From an uncultured Clostridia bacterium (lineage in GTDB: Bacteria; Bacillota; Clostridia; TANB77; CAG-508), in contig CANQFS010000015.1 of assembly GCA_947599825.1 (NCBI GenBank), positions 1 to 33,303 of the forward strand: DNA of 33,303 bases, read 5' to 3'. Numbering within the stretch: the first letter of the stretch is position 1; every line of letters starts with the position of its first letter. Under the pieces are notes generated by a model that was given only the letters and a program-made list of their open reading frames with translations, did no database searches and had not been told where the DNA came from. Shown here piece after piece: positions 23,574-31,588 of the stretch. The translations under genes were made by a program, and so were the position numbers.

Positions 23574-24276
23574 TTTCATCACCCATATCAATTTCAATAT
23601 CAATATCTACGGCTTGAGAGCCAAGTTCATTATAAGAAGAACCTTTTCCAACAGAAGATTTACCTCTTAAATCATCACTAGAAACTTTTTTTATAGGTTC
23701 TGCGTGTTTTAAAAAGTAAAAGCCTTCTTTATTATAAACAGTATTAGAATCGGGAAATACAACAAATTCCTGATTTTTATTATTTTTAAATTCTACCCAA
23801 GTGTCTATGCTTTTGGCTTTGTCAGCAATACCATAAGTATAACCAGTAACAACACTATTTGGAAAGCTTAACATTTGGGAAATATATTCAGAACGATAAA
23901 CGCTTTTATTTACAATGTTTTCTTTTTGGCTAGAAGGAGTTACATCTTCAATGCCAGGAATAATATCTGATAGTTTTGATACCATAATAGGAGTTTTGGC
24001 AGTTTTAATAGATATAGCATCTTTTTGCTCTGCTATATCTGTTACAATTTTACATTTTTTTAAGTTATCTAATACTTGTTCTCTTTTTTCTTTTGAGATG
24101 CCTTTATTGTTTAATTCAAAAATAGAATGATCAATATAATATTCATCTAAGTAAACTTCGCCAGCTTGCCTCAACAACTCAAATACTTTTTTCTTGTCTT
24201 TGCTTTTTGTGGCATCTAAAAAGGATTGATTCCATTGTCTATCTTCATTTGAAAAGAACTTGTAACTCTCATACAT
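23569..24276 (-). CDS. Hypothetical protein
   Basis: 235 residues with no recognised domain, signal peptide or membrane helix. The N-terminal third is helical and charged (KSKDKKKVFELLRQAGEVYL), followed by a possible beta-rich part with TYGIADKAKSIDTWVEFKN and a Ser/Gly-rich, acidic end. A good minus-strand promoter and AAGGAGAAGG site support it as a real gene. Its stop codon lies in the edge of a dispersed repeat, so the C-terminus may have been altered by that insertion. Confidence 0.75.
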   Translation of the reverse strand: MYESYKFFSNEDRQWNQSFLDATKSKDKKKVFELLRQAGEVYLDEYYIDHSIFELNNKGISKEKREQVLDNLKKCKIVTDIAEQKDAISIKTAKTPIMVSKLSDIIPGIEDVTPSSQKENIVNKSVYRSEYISQMLSFPNSVVTGYTYGIADKAKSIDTWVEFKNNKNQEFVVFPDSNTVYNKEGFYFLKHAEPIKKVSSDDLRGKSSVGKGSSYNELGSQAVDIDIEIDMGDER

Positions 24277-24323
24277 AAAAAGAATTCACCTTCTCCTTAT
24301 TAAGATATTTGAAATACATTACA

Positions 24324-24352
24324 ATTATAACATATACTAGAAAAAAATGCAA
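24324..24352 (-). promoter_or_regulatory. Minus-strand promoter
   Basis: On the minus strand TTGCAT (24347-24352), 17 bp, TATAAT (24324-24329), about 50 bp before the 235-residue hypothetical protein. Confidence 0.75.
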
Positions 24353-24453
24353 ATTTTACATAACACAGAAATATGATTTTTTTCAATTATAAATGTATAG
24401 CTAACAATGGCAAAAAAGAATCTATAAAAACATCTATACAAAATGAAAAAGTA

Positions 24454-24462
24454 TGATATAAT
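24454..24462 (+). promoter_or_regulatory. Extended -10 promoter of the DUF1294 gene
   Basis: TGATATAAT at 24454-24462 is an extended -10 with a perfect hexamer; the -35 region (TATACA, 16 bp upstream) is weak. Confidence 0.55.
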
Positions 24463-24488
24463 GAGAATATGAAAAGGGGAAATCTAAA

Positions 24489-24794
24489 ATGTTTGAAAAT
24501 ACTATTGATTTAAGTCAAATTTTTAATTTGCAAAATGCTATTATATATCTTATTCTTATTAATATCATTGCATTTTGTGCCATGGGTATTGATAAAAAGA
24601 AAGCAAAATATGGAAAATGGAGAATAAGTGAATCAGCTTTATTTATCTTGGTACTTTTAGGAGGTGGAATTGGCGGAATTGCTGGTATGTATGTATTTAG
24701 ACATAAAACCAAAAAAACTAGGTTTGTTATTGGATTTCCGGCTATTCTAATTTTTGAAATTTTTGTAGTTATTTACTATGGATTTTTTTCATAA
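24489..24794 (+). CDS. DUF1294 small membrane protein
   Basis: 101 residues with three to four hydrophobic segments and the family pattern: MGIDKKKAKYGKWRISESAL after the first helix, LGGGIGGIAGMYVFRHKTKKTRF after the second. Function of the family is unknown; it is common in Firmicutes. RBS AAGGGG about 9 bases before the ATG. Confidence 0.9.
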   Translation: MFENTIDLSQIFNLQNAIIYLILINIIAFCAMGIDKKKAKYGKWRISESALFILVLLGGGIGGIAGMYVFRHKTKKTRFVIGFPAILIFEIFVVIYYGFFS

Positions 24795-24877
24795 AATTTT
24801 ATATTTATAAATTAAAAGAATTTAACTAAATTTGTACCAATGAAAGGAATAATAAAGAAATGAAAGAGGAAAATAAA

Positions 24878-25726
24878 ATGCAAAAAAATACCTTACAAAG
24901 AAAAACATTTAAAATTTTAGGAATTAGCATTTGGAGAATTTTAGCATATTTTATTATTTATAGTGTATTAGGTTATGTAATAGAAACTCTATTTAGCATT
25001 ATGACAAAAGGAACGTGGGAAAGTAGGCAAAGTTTCTTATATGGACCATTTTGCTCAATTTACGGGCTAGGAGCTGTTATAATGATTGTATTTCTACAAT
25101 ATTTTAATAAGAATAACAATACATTATTCTTTGGAGGCTTTATAATTGGCTCTATTACAGAATATGTCATTAGCTTTCTAGGAGAAAAACTATTTCATGT
25201 TATATGGTGGGACTATTCGAACATGCCACTTAATTTAAACGGAAGAATTTGTGTTTTCTTTTCTTTATTTTGGGGATTCTTAGCAATATACTTAATGTCG
25301 TATGCTAATCCTAGAATTGATAGGTTAATTGATAAAATAAAAAAGAAGATTTCACTAGTTCACTTAAAAATTCTAACAACTGCTGTAATTATCTTTTTGT
25401 TTTTTGATTTCCTATTAACAGGTTTTGCTATAAATATGTTTTATATTAGAATGATTCACGAGCACGACTTACAGGTAGCAAACAGAGAACAAGTTGAAGT
25501 ACAATACGAAAAAATATACGGAAATGAAACAATGTCAAAATGGATTAACACATTTTTCTCAAATAAAAAAATGCTTCGTACTTTTCCAAACTTAAAAGCT
25601 ATGGATAAAGACGGAAATATCATTTATTTTGATGGACTTTTACCAGAAATTACTCCATATTATTATAAATTTAAAACGACAGTTAAAAACCAATTAGAAT
25701 CTATTTTAAAAGGAGAAAGAACGTAA
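24878..25726 (+). CDS. Putative ABC transporter permease, CmpB-like (PF06541 type)
   Basis: 282 residues, five or six membrane segments. The family block is visible: FIIYSVLGYVIETLF, FLYGPFCSIYGLGA, SITEYVISFLGEKLFHVIWWDYS and GRICVFFSLFWGFLA. Despite its name no ATPase partner is nearby, so transport is not shown. Start 24878 has AGAGGA 7 bases upstream; the in-frame ATG at 24860 is also possible. The C-terminal ~75 residues are soluble. Confidence 0.85.
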   Translation: MQKNTLQRKTFKILGISIWRILAYFIIYSVLGYVIETLFSIMTKGTWESRQSFLYGPFCSIYGLGAVIMIVFLQYFNKNNNTLFFGGFIIGSITEYVISFLGEKLFHVIWWDYSNMPLNLNGRICVFFSLFWGFLAIYLMSYANPRIDRLIDKIKKKISLVHLKILTTAVIIFLFFDFLLTGFAINMFYIRMIHEHDLQVANREQVEVQYEKIYGNETMSKWINTFFSNKKMLRTFPNLKAMDKDGNIIYFDGLLPEITPYYYKFKTTVKNQLESILKGERT

Positions 25727-25750
25727 AAAAAGATAAAAAAATGATGCAAA

Positions 25751-25897
25751 CCAATACAAAATAATGCAAAAAAAACGTCCCCAATGCATAATAATGCAAA
25801 GAGAAACAAACCCAATGCATAATAATGCAAAAAAACAAACCCAATGCATAATAATGCAAAAAGAAACGTCCCAATGCATCATGATTCAAAAGAAAGG
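25751..25897. repeat. Five-unit tandem array before an HD gene
   Basis: Units of 29-31 bp start at 25751, 25780, 25811, 25840 and 25870, with core CCCAATGCATAATAATGCAA; the first and last are degenerate. Each full unit contains TGCAT-aata-ATGCA, a small hairpin, and two carry ACGTCCC, linking it to the REP-like palindromes. The last unit runs into the RBS AGAAAGGA of the next gene. Confidence 0.85.
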
Positions 25898-25908
25898 AAA
25901 AAAATTAA

Positions 25909-26439
25909 ATGAAAGAAGAATTTTTAAATTTACTAAAACAGATAAATAGAGAAGGAATGGACGCATTAATTGAATTTTTAGAGCGTTCTGACTTTTTTGA
26001 AGCGCCAGCAAGTACGCGTTTTCATGGAAACCATAAAGGTGGGCTATTAGAACACAGTATGAAGGTATATGAAATTTTAAAAACTAAAACAGAAGATTCT
26101 GATTCTGTAAAAATAATTGCATTATTACATGATATTTGTAAAGTAAATTATTATAAAATAGACTATAGAAATGCTAAAAATGAGCAAGGAGTATGGGAAA
26201 AAGTACCTTATTATACAGTAGAAGATTTAATTCCTTATGGACATGGCGAAAAGTCTGTTATGATGTTATCTGAATTTATAAAATTAACTCCAGAGGAACG
26301 TTATGCAATTCGTTGGCATATGGGCTTTACAGAGCCAAAAGAATTATATGGAACTATAGGACAAGCGTACAAAAAATATCCAATTGCTCTTTTAGTACAT
26401 GAAGCAGATTTAGAAGCAACATATTTTTATGATTTATAG
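25909..26439 (+). CDS. HD-domain hydrolase
   Basis: 176 residues. Metal motif His49 (LLEHSMKVYEI), His74-Asp75 (ALLHDICKVNYY), GHGEKS, RWHMG and HEADLEATY, the order seen in small HD phosphohydrolases related to the YhaM nuclease domain. Substrate unknown. RBS AGAAAGGA about 10 bases before the ATG. A five-unit tandem array ends just before this site. Confidence 0.85.
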   Translation: MKEEFLNLLKQINREGMDALIEFLERSDFFEAPASTRFHGNHKGGLLEHSMKVYEILKTKTEDSDSVKIIALLHDICKVNYYKIDYRNAKNEQGVWEKVPYYTVEDLIPYGHGEKSVMMLSEFIKLTPEERYAIRWHMGFTEPKELYGTIGQAYKKYPIALLVHEADLEATYFYDL

Positions 26440-26541
26440 ATTCTAACTGTTTCTAAGCTTTTTAATCTATAAATAATGTTAATAAATTATAAATAGATGC
26501 TTGAATGAAAAATGCAAAGAAATTTTAAGAAAGGGAAAAAT

Positions 26542-26889
26542 ATGAATTTTTCTATAGAAGAAAGAGAAGCGTTCAAAGAAGTAAATGAGATTATTGATTT
26601 AATGGGTCAAGAATATAGAAACAAAATTCCAAATAAACTGCTAGAATTGTTGCAAAAAGAACAAGATAGAGAGTATCAAACAAAAATAAAAAAAGGACTT
26701 CCTTTTGAAAAGCAAATTATTAGCAGAACAGCACTTGTACTATTAAATTACATTAACACAAATTATTGGTTAGAAGAAGAAAAGAAAAAAGAAATAAGAG
26801 ATTCTTATTTAGTAAATGAGGAAAAATACCAAAACGAATTACGTAAGAAGTATAATCCAAATGATTTGTTTAAGAAAAAACAACAGTAA
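26542..26889 (+). CDS. Small hypothetical protein upstream of a HipA-like kinase
   Basis: 115 residues, helical and charged, starting MNFSIEEREAFKEVNEIIDLM and ending with a Lys-rich tail. No helix-turn-helix, so it is not a HipB. Start 26542 has AAGAAAGGG upstream; the in-frame ATG at 26512 has none. The 105 bp before the next gene contain an A-T hairpin. Function unknown; position suggests a link to the kinase. Confidence 0.75.
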   Translation: MNFSIEEREAFKEVNEIIDLMGQEYRNKIPNKLLELLQKEQDREYQTKIKKGLPFEKQIISRTALVLLNYINTNYWLEEEKKKEIRDSYLVNEEKYQNELRKKYNPNDLFKKKQQ

Positions 26890-26896
26890 AATCAAG

Positions 26897-26927
26897 ACTA
26901 TAAAAAGTAGGTAAAAAATTTTATAGT
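26897..26927 (+). terminator. Weak A-T hairpin after the small protein gene
   Basis: ACTATAAAA (26897-26905) pairs with TTTTATAGT (26919-26927). There is no clear T run, so termination is uncertain. Confidence 0.3.
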
Positions 26928-26994
26928 TGTAAAATTCAAATAACATTTAAGAATTAATCAAAGTTTGTGTCTTAGAAAGGAATGATTAGTAAAG

Positions 26995-28110
26995 ATGGCA
27001 GAGGCAATAAAATGTAATGTTAGTTTAGAAGAATTAGAACAATATAGAGATGAAGAAGGATTCATAAATTTAGATTCATTAAATTTAGAATTTACAGAAG
27101 CTTCAAGAGAAAAAGTAGGAAGAGAAGAAAGATTAAAAAATTGGGTTAATTTTGCAGGAACAAACGTATTACTAAAAGGTGAATGTATGGTAGATGGCAA
27201 AAGAAATGGTAGCATTTATGCAGAATTAATTGTAGAAGAACTAGCTAAACAAGCGGGTTTTTCGTCTGCTTATTATGATTTAATAAAACTAAATGGACAG
27301 CGTGGAGTTCTATCTAAAAAAATGTATCAAGGCAAACACGGAGATTTAATATCTCTATATAGCCTTATTGGAGATACAAAAGTTCAAGAAGAATATCCTG
27401 AAATTAGCGACTATTTAGAAGTAGAGGAAAAATTCTATAAAAGTCTAAAAGAAGAAGGAATAGAAAAATCAAAAAGAAAGCAAATAATTCAAGATTATAG
27501 AAAACAAAATGCATTTTTTATTATGATATGTGCAGTTGATAAGCATACAGAAAACTTTTCTCTTTTCTCATATATGAATTCAGAAAATAAAAAAAGAGAG
27601 CTAGAATTATCTTGTATATATGATAGTGAAGAATCATTATTACTAGACACAGACTTAGAAACATTACAAAAAATTCTAGGACATGGTTTGGGTTTGAAAA
27701 GAAATGTAGATATGTTGGATCCTAAAATTTCTATTTTAAAAGGAAGTTATAACTCACTTTGGAAAAATACTTTGGATACTTTGCTAGAAGATGATGATGT
27801 ATATGATTTTATATCAGATGCCTATAATGAAATAGACATAGATAAAGCAATAGAAGCGGTAGAAACAAAAATAAAAGCACCTATTCCTATGGTAATAAAA
27901 TCAACTGCGAAATATGTTTTTCAATTTCGTAAGAATGAAATTGAAAAAATTTTATACCCTGAAATAGGAGAAGCAAATATAGGAAAAGAATATAGTGAGC
28001 AAATTGCAAATAAAGCAATGGAAGAAGACATAAGACAAGGAGAAGAAGATGATATTTTAAGGAAAATTATGCACATTTATGGAATTGAAGAAAGAAATGC
28101 AGGAAGATAG
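26995..28110 (+). CDS. HipA-like kinase-fold protein
   Basis: 371 residues. Features shared with HipA/CtkA kinases: VLLKGECMVDG (nucleotide-binding Lys region, about 58-68), YAELIVEELAKQAG with SSAYYDL, GQRGVLSKKM, the catalytic-loop-like VDKHTENFSLF (about 180-190, corresponding to D-x-x-x-x-N) and CIYDSEESLLLD as the metal-binding D. HipA kinases phosphorylate proteins such as GltX and cause dormancy. Here the usual N-terminal subdomain 1 and a HipB are missing from the same chain. RBS AGAAAGGA. Confidence 0.7.
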   Translation: MAEAIKCNVSLEELEQYRDEEGFINLDSLNLEFTEASREKVGREERLKNWVNFAGTNVLLKGECMVDGKRNGSIYAELIVEELAKQAGFSSAYYDLIKLNGQRGVLSKKMYQGKHGDLISLYSLIGDTKVQEEYPEISDYLEVEEKFYKSLKEEGIEKSKRKQIIQDYRKQNAFFIMICAVDKHTENFSLFSYMNSENKKRELELSCIYDSEESLLLDTDLETLQKILGHGLGLKRNVDMLDPKISILKGSYNSLWKNTLDTLLEDDDVYDFISDAYNEIDIDKAIEAVETKIKAPIPMVIKSTAKYVFQFRKNEIEKILYPEIGEANIGKEYSEQIANKAMEEDIRQGEEDDILRKIMHIYGIEERNAGR

Positions 28111-28168
28111 TGAATAATCATTCCAATAAAAAGTAATTCATATGAATAAGATGAATGTAAAAGAAAAC

Positions 28169-28197
28169 TTGAAAAAAATGTAAAAATATGTTAAAAT
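28169..28197 (+). promoter_or_regulatory. Promoter of the 95-residue gene
   Basis: TTGAAA (28169-28174), 17 bp, TAAAAT (28192-28197), about 28 bp before the start codon. Confidence 0.65.
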
Positions 28198-28225
28198 ATA
28201 AAAAGAAAAAAGAGAGGAAAAAAGT

Positions 28226-28513
28226 ATGAAAATATATAAAGTATATTGGAAAGATATTTTAATTGGTACCCTGAATGTAAATAACAAACAGCATCAATAT
28301 ATACCAAATTTTGAGGGGATAAAGAAATTACAAGGAGTAGCTCCTTTAGTAGCACAAACCACAAAACCTTATGATTGGGGAGAAGAAATTCCATTTTTTT
28401 CTTCTCGTATTGCAAATTGTGAAAGATTTGGGGAAGATGACTATACATATCATACAGACCACTATCGCTTAGAACTTCAAAAAGAAAAAGAAGAAAGTGT
28501 AGAAGAAAGATAA
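28226..28513 (+). CDS. Small protein resembling the HipA N-terminal subdomain
   Basis: 95 residues. The pattern VYWKDILIGTL followed by YIPNFEGI and then WGEEIPFFSSRIANCERF resembles the HipA N-terminal region (V-Y-x-x-x-x-V-G-T-L ... P-F-F ... R). It follows the HipA-like gene but has its own promoter. A possible role is to complete or regulate that kinase; this is inference from weak similarity. RBS AGAGGAA. Confidence 0.6.
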   Translation: MKIYKVYWKDILIGTLNVNNKQHQYIPNFEGIKKLQGVAPLVAQTTKPYDWGEEIPFFSSRIANCERFGEDDYTYHTDHYRLELQKEKEESVEER

Positions 28514-28536
28514 AATCGAACAATAAGTCAGTTACA

Positions 28537-28565
28537 TTGTAAGACAAAAGCGTATATGTTATAAT
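28537..28565 (+). promoter_or_regulatory. Promoter before the acyl-CoA synthetase
   Basis: TTGTAA (28537-28542), 17 bp, perfect TATAAT (28560-28565). Confidence 0.65.
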
Positions 28566-28576
28566 AAAAATCACAG

Positions 28577-28603
28577 AACGATACCAAGGTAGGTATCGTT
28601 TTT
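28577..28603 (+). terminator. Hairpin with T run at the transcript start
   Basis: AACGATACC (28577-28585) pairs perfectly with GGTATCGTT (28592-28600), then TTT. It lies only about 5-10 bases after the predicted start of transcription, followed by a second small hairpin GGCACT/AGTGTC (28614-28629). It may end an upstream transcript, or act as an attenuator or 5' cap-like hairpin. Confidence 0.7.
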
Positions 28604-28649
28604 GTTATTACGTGGCACTTTTAGTGTCAAATAGGAAAGGAATGGATTT

Positions 28650-30366
28650 ATGAAATCAAAAAATACGCTTTACGAAGCAAAAGAGTTTAAAAATTTAAAG
28701 GAACTTATGAAAGATGCAATTGAAAAATATGCCTCTCATAAAGCATTTATTATAAAAAATAAAGAGAAATCAAAGGAAAAATATACAAATATTTCGTATG
28801 AGCAATTTGGATTAGATATTGATTCTTTAGGCTCTAGCCTAATAAAAAGAGGACTAAAAAACAAACGTATTGCTGTTATTAGCCCTAACCGTTATGAATG
28901 GGTAGTAAGCTATTTCGCAGTTGTAAATGGAACAGGAATTGTTGTTCCACTAGATAAAGGCTTGCCAGATAATGAAATTGAATCTTTATTGCAAAGAAGT
29001 AATGCAGATGCTGTTATTTTTGACGAAAAATATTATAATATTATGAAACAAATACAAGAGCAAAAAAGCACAGCGGTTAGCATGTTTATTTGTATGGATA
29101 AAACTGAAGATTTCCTTTGCTTAAAAGAGCTAATAGAAGAAGGAAAAAATCTGCTAGAGCAAGGTTATGAAGAATTTACAAAAGCAGAAATAAATGAAGA
29201 AAAAATGCAAATTATTCTATTTACTTCTGGAACTACTTCGGCTTCTAAGGCAGTAATGCTTTCTCATAAAAATATTGCTTCTAACATTTATGCTTTAAGC
29301 ATGGCAGAAAAAGTTTATGATACTGATGTAAATTTAGCATTTTTACCGTTTCACCATACCTTTGGAAGTACAGCACTTTTCTTTTTTCTTAGTAAACGGA
29401 ACTACAAATGTATTTTGCGATGGAATTCGCCATATTCAAACTAATTTAAAAGAGTATAAAGTATCTATTTTTGTATGTGTTCCATTGCTTTTAGAAACAA
29501 TGTATAAAAAAATAATGAAAGAGGTTGAAAAACAAGGAAAAGCAAAGTTAATAAAAAGAGTTATTCCTATTACCAATTTTTTACTTAAATTTGGAATTGA
29601 TATTCGAAGAAAAGTATTTAAAGATATTATCAATCAACTAGGAGGAAATATTCGCTTTGTAGTAAGTGGAGCTTCTGCTATAGATAAAAATGTTGCTAAA
29701 GGCTTTAATGATTTTGGAATTCTAACTGTTCAAGGTTATGGCTTAACAGAAACATCACCTGTACTTACTGCAGAAAATGAAAAATGCATTAGATATGGCT
29801 CTATTGGATATCCTCTAGCAAATGTAGAAGTGAAAATAGATAAGCCAAATAATGAAGGAATTGGTGAAATTATAGCAAAAGGTCCAAATGTAATGTTAGG
29901 CTACTATGAAAATGAAGAAGCAACTAAAGAAGTGTTAAAAGACGGCTGGTTCTACACTGGTGACTTAGGCTACCAAGATAAAGACGGCTATATTTTTATT
30001 GCAGGCAGAAAGAAAAATGTTATTGTTCTAAAAAACGGAAAAAACGTTTATCCAGAGGAATTAGAAATATTAGTAAGTAATTTACCTTATGTAGAAGAAA
30101 ATATGGTGTTTGGTTTGCCAAAAGATGATGATTTAGTAGTTTGCGCAAAAATTGTATATAATAAAGAATATTTAGAAGAAAATAATTTATCAAAAGAAGA
30201 AATGGAAAAAGTAATATGGAAAGATATAAAGCAAATAAATCAAAATCTTCCAAATTATCAACATATTAAAAATATTATAGTAACAGATGAGCCAATGATT
30301 AAAACTACTACTGCTAAAGTGAAAAGGTTTGAAGAGATTAAAAAGATTGTTAAATATAGCAAATAA
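28650..30366 (+). CDS. Long-chain acyl-CoA synthetase (AMP-forming), read through a +1 shift at CGG
   Basis: 571 residues if 28650-29396 is read, C29397 skipped and reading continued at 29398. ANL-superfamily motifs: LFTSGTTSASKAVMLSH (about 191-207), VFCDGIRHIQTNLKEY just after the shift, VSGASAIDK, GYGLTETSPV (about 362), GWFYTGDLGYQDKDG (about 432) and GRKKNVIVLKNGKNVYPEE. It activates fatty acids with ATP and CoA. In the zero frame the protein would end at 29442-29444, before the adenylate-binding motifs. RBS ATAGGAAAGGA. An alternative explanation, one extra T in the T run 29382-29387, also restores frame and is discussed under rejected items. Confidence 0.88.
29394..29400 (+). other. 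CGG +1 recoding site in the acyl-CoA synthetase
   Basis: AAA CGG A: in-frame CGG at 29397-29399. Skipping C29397 gives AAA GGA ACT ACA (K-G-T-T) and the family's FCDG block follows in frame. Confidence 0.78.
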
Positions 30367-30368
30367 AC

Positions 30369-30398
30369 TTGAAAAAATAGGGAAAACTATGTTAGAAT
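30369..30398 (+). promoter_or_regulatory. Candidate promoter of the hemolysin III gene
   Basis: TTGAAA (30369-30374), 18 bp, TAGAAT (30393-30398), directly after the synthetase stop. Confidence 0.5.
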
Positions 30399-30506
30399 AG
30401 GATAATAAATTAAAAAGCAAAATTTAGCTAAAAGGAGAATGAAGGTAAAAATAATATAAAATAATCTTTAGCTAGAACTATTTTTACGGAAGGAATGATA
30501 ATAAAA

Positions 30507-31172
30507 ATGTTCAAAAAAATAAAAGATCCAGTTAGTGGTTTTTCTCATTTAATAGGAATGGGCTTATCTATAGCAGGACTTGTACTGTTAATTATTAATG
30601 CAGCAAAATATGGAGAAGGAGCATGGGACATAGTTACATTTACAATATTTGGTTCCATATTAGTTCTAATGTACTTATTTAGTTCATTATATCATCTATT
30701 AAATTTAGGAGAAACAGGAACAAGAGTATTTAGAAAATTTGACCATATTATGATTTACCTTGTAATTGCAGCAACTTATACACCAATTTGTTTAGGTCCA
30801 TTAAGAGGACCATGGGGTTGGAGTATTTTTGGTGTTGTGTGGGGCTTAGCAGTATTAGGAACAATATTAACAGCAGTATGGATAAAAGCACCAAGATGGC
30901 TTACAACAACTATATATATCGCAATGGGGTGGCTTGTAATAGTTATGCTATTTCCACTTCTTAGCACATTTAAAAGATTAAACGCATTGTCTTCATTATG
31001 GTGGCTTTTAGCAGGTGGAATTTTCTACACTATTGGTGGAATTATATATGGCTTGAAAAAAGCACCATTTACAACTAAACATTTTGGATTTCACGAAATA
31101 TTCCATATTTTTGTAATGCTAGGGAGCTTTTGCCAATTTTGGTTTATTTTTCACTATTTATTATATATTTAA
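30507..31172 (+). CDS. Hemolysin III / PAQR family membrane protein
   Basis: 221 residues with seven hydrophobic segments. Family motifs: DPVSGFSHLIGMGLS, SSLYHLL, FDHIMIYLVIAATYTPI, LLAGGIFYTIGGIIYGLKK and FGFHEIFHIFVMLGS; the metal-binding Ser/His/Asp residues (SSLYH, FDH, FHEIFH) are present. PAQR proteins are putative membrane hydrolases; haemolysis is not shown for most. Start 30507 leaves 12 bases to GGAAGGA; the ATG at 30495 touches that RBS. A 36-bp internal piece recurs at 33104-33139. Confidence 0.92.
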   Translation: MFKKIKDPVSGFSHLIGMGLSIAGLVLLIINAAKYGEGAWDIVTFTIFGSILVLMYLFSSLYHLLNLGETGTRVFRKFDHIMIYLVIAATYTPICLGPLRGPWGWSIFGVVWGLAVLGTILTAVWIKAPRWLTTTIYIAMGWLVIVMLFPLLSTFKRLNALSSLWWLLAGGIFYTIGGIIYGLKKAPFTTKHFGFHEIFHIFVMLGSFCQFWFIFHYLLYI

Positions 31173-31193
31173 CTGTTTATATACTTAACTGTT
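31162..31193 (+). repeat. 16-bp tandem repeat over the hemolysin III stop
   Basis: TATATATTTAACTGTT (31162-31177) is followed by TATATACTTAACTGTT (31178-31193), one difference. The first unit contains the TAA stop codon, so the 3' end of the gene has been duplicated. Confidence 0.8.
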
Positions 31194-31268
31194 CATATAT
31201 TTTTCATATATAAACAAGAATTATTTATATGTTTATCGAATTTTAAAAATTAATATAAATATTATATA

Positions 31269-31325
31269 GAGCCTAAGATTTTTTAAAAAATTGTATTTGC
31301 TAGAAAATCTTAGACTCATTTTTTT
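31269..31325 (+). repeat. Dispersed repeat, copy D (diverged) in a 416-bp gap
   Basis: GAGCCTAAGATTTT (31269-31282) pairs with AAAATCTTAGACTC (31304-31317, one mismatch), followed by eight T. It probably terminates the hemolysin III gene. The gap 31173-31588 otherwise holds A-T-rich sequence, an orphan TATAAT at 31402-31407 and a weak promoter-like TTGAAA...TAATAT at 31521-31550. Confidence 0.8.
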
Positions 31326-31588
31326 TATTCTAGGAAAGTCATACTTTTAGCTAAAATGAACTAAAAAATAAATGAAACATATCTCAAAAAATAAATCGTT
31401 CTATAATATAAAAAAGGAAAATTCGCGAAAATAGTATACAAAAATAAAAGTCACTTCAAAATTAAAAATGCACCTAAAAACGCTTGCAAAAGAAGTATAA
31501 ACAAAATAACATAAAATTACTTGAAATAAAAATTGAACAAATGGTAATATAAAAATGAAAATAAAAATGAAACAAAGGAGAAAGAAAA

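Noticed and set aside
25751-25897. CRISPR array
   Set aside because: Units of 29-31 bp adjoin directly with no spacers, the ends are degenerate and no cas gene is present.
29382-29387. An extra T in the T run as cause of the synthetase frame break
   Set aside because: It would restore the frame (giving LVNGTT), but the CGG ten bases later explains it by the same rule as the other three genes, so I prefer that; this case stays the weakest.
31402-31407. TATAAT before the second prepilin-like gene as its promoter
   Set aside because: No acceptable -35 at 16-18 bp and more than 180 bp from the start codon.
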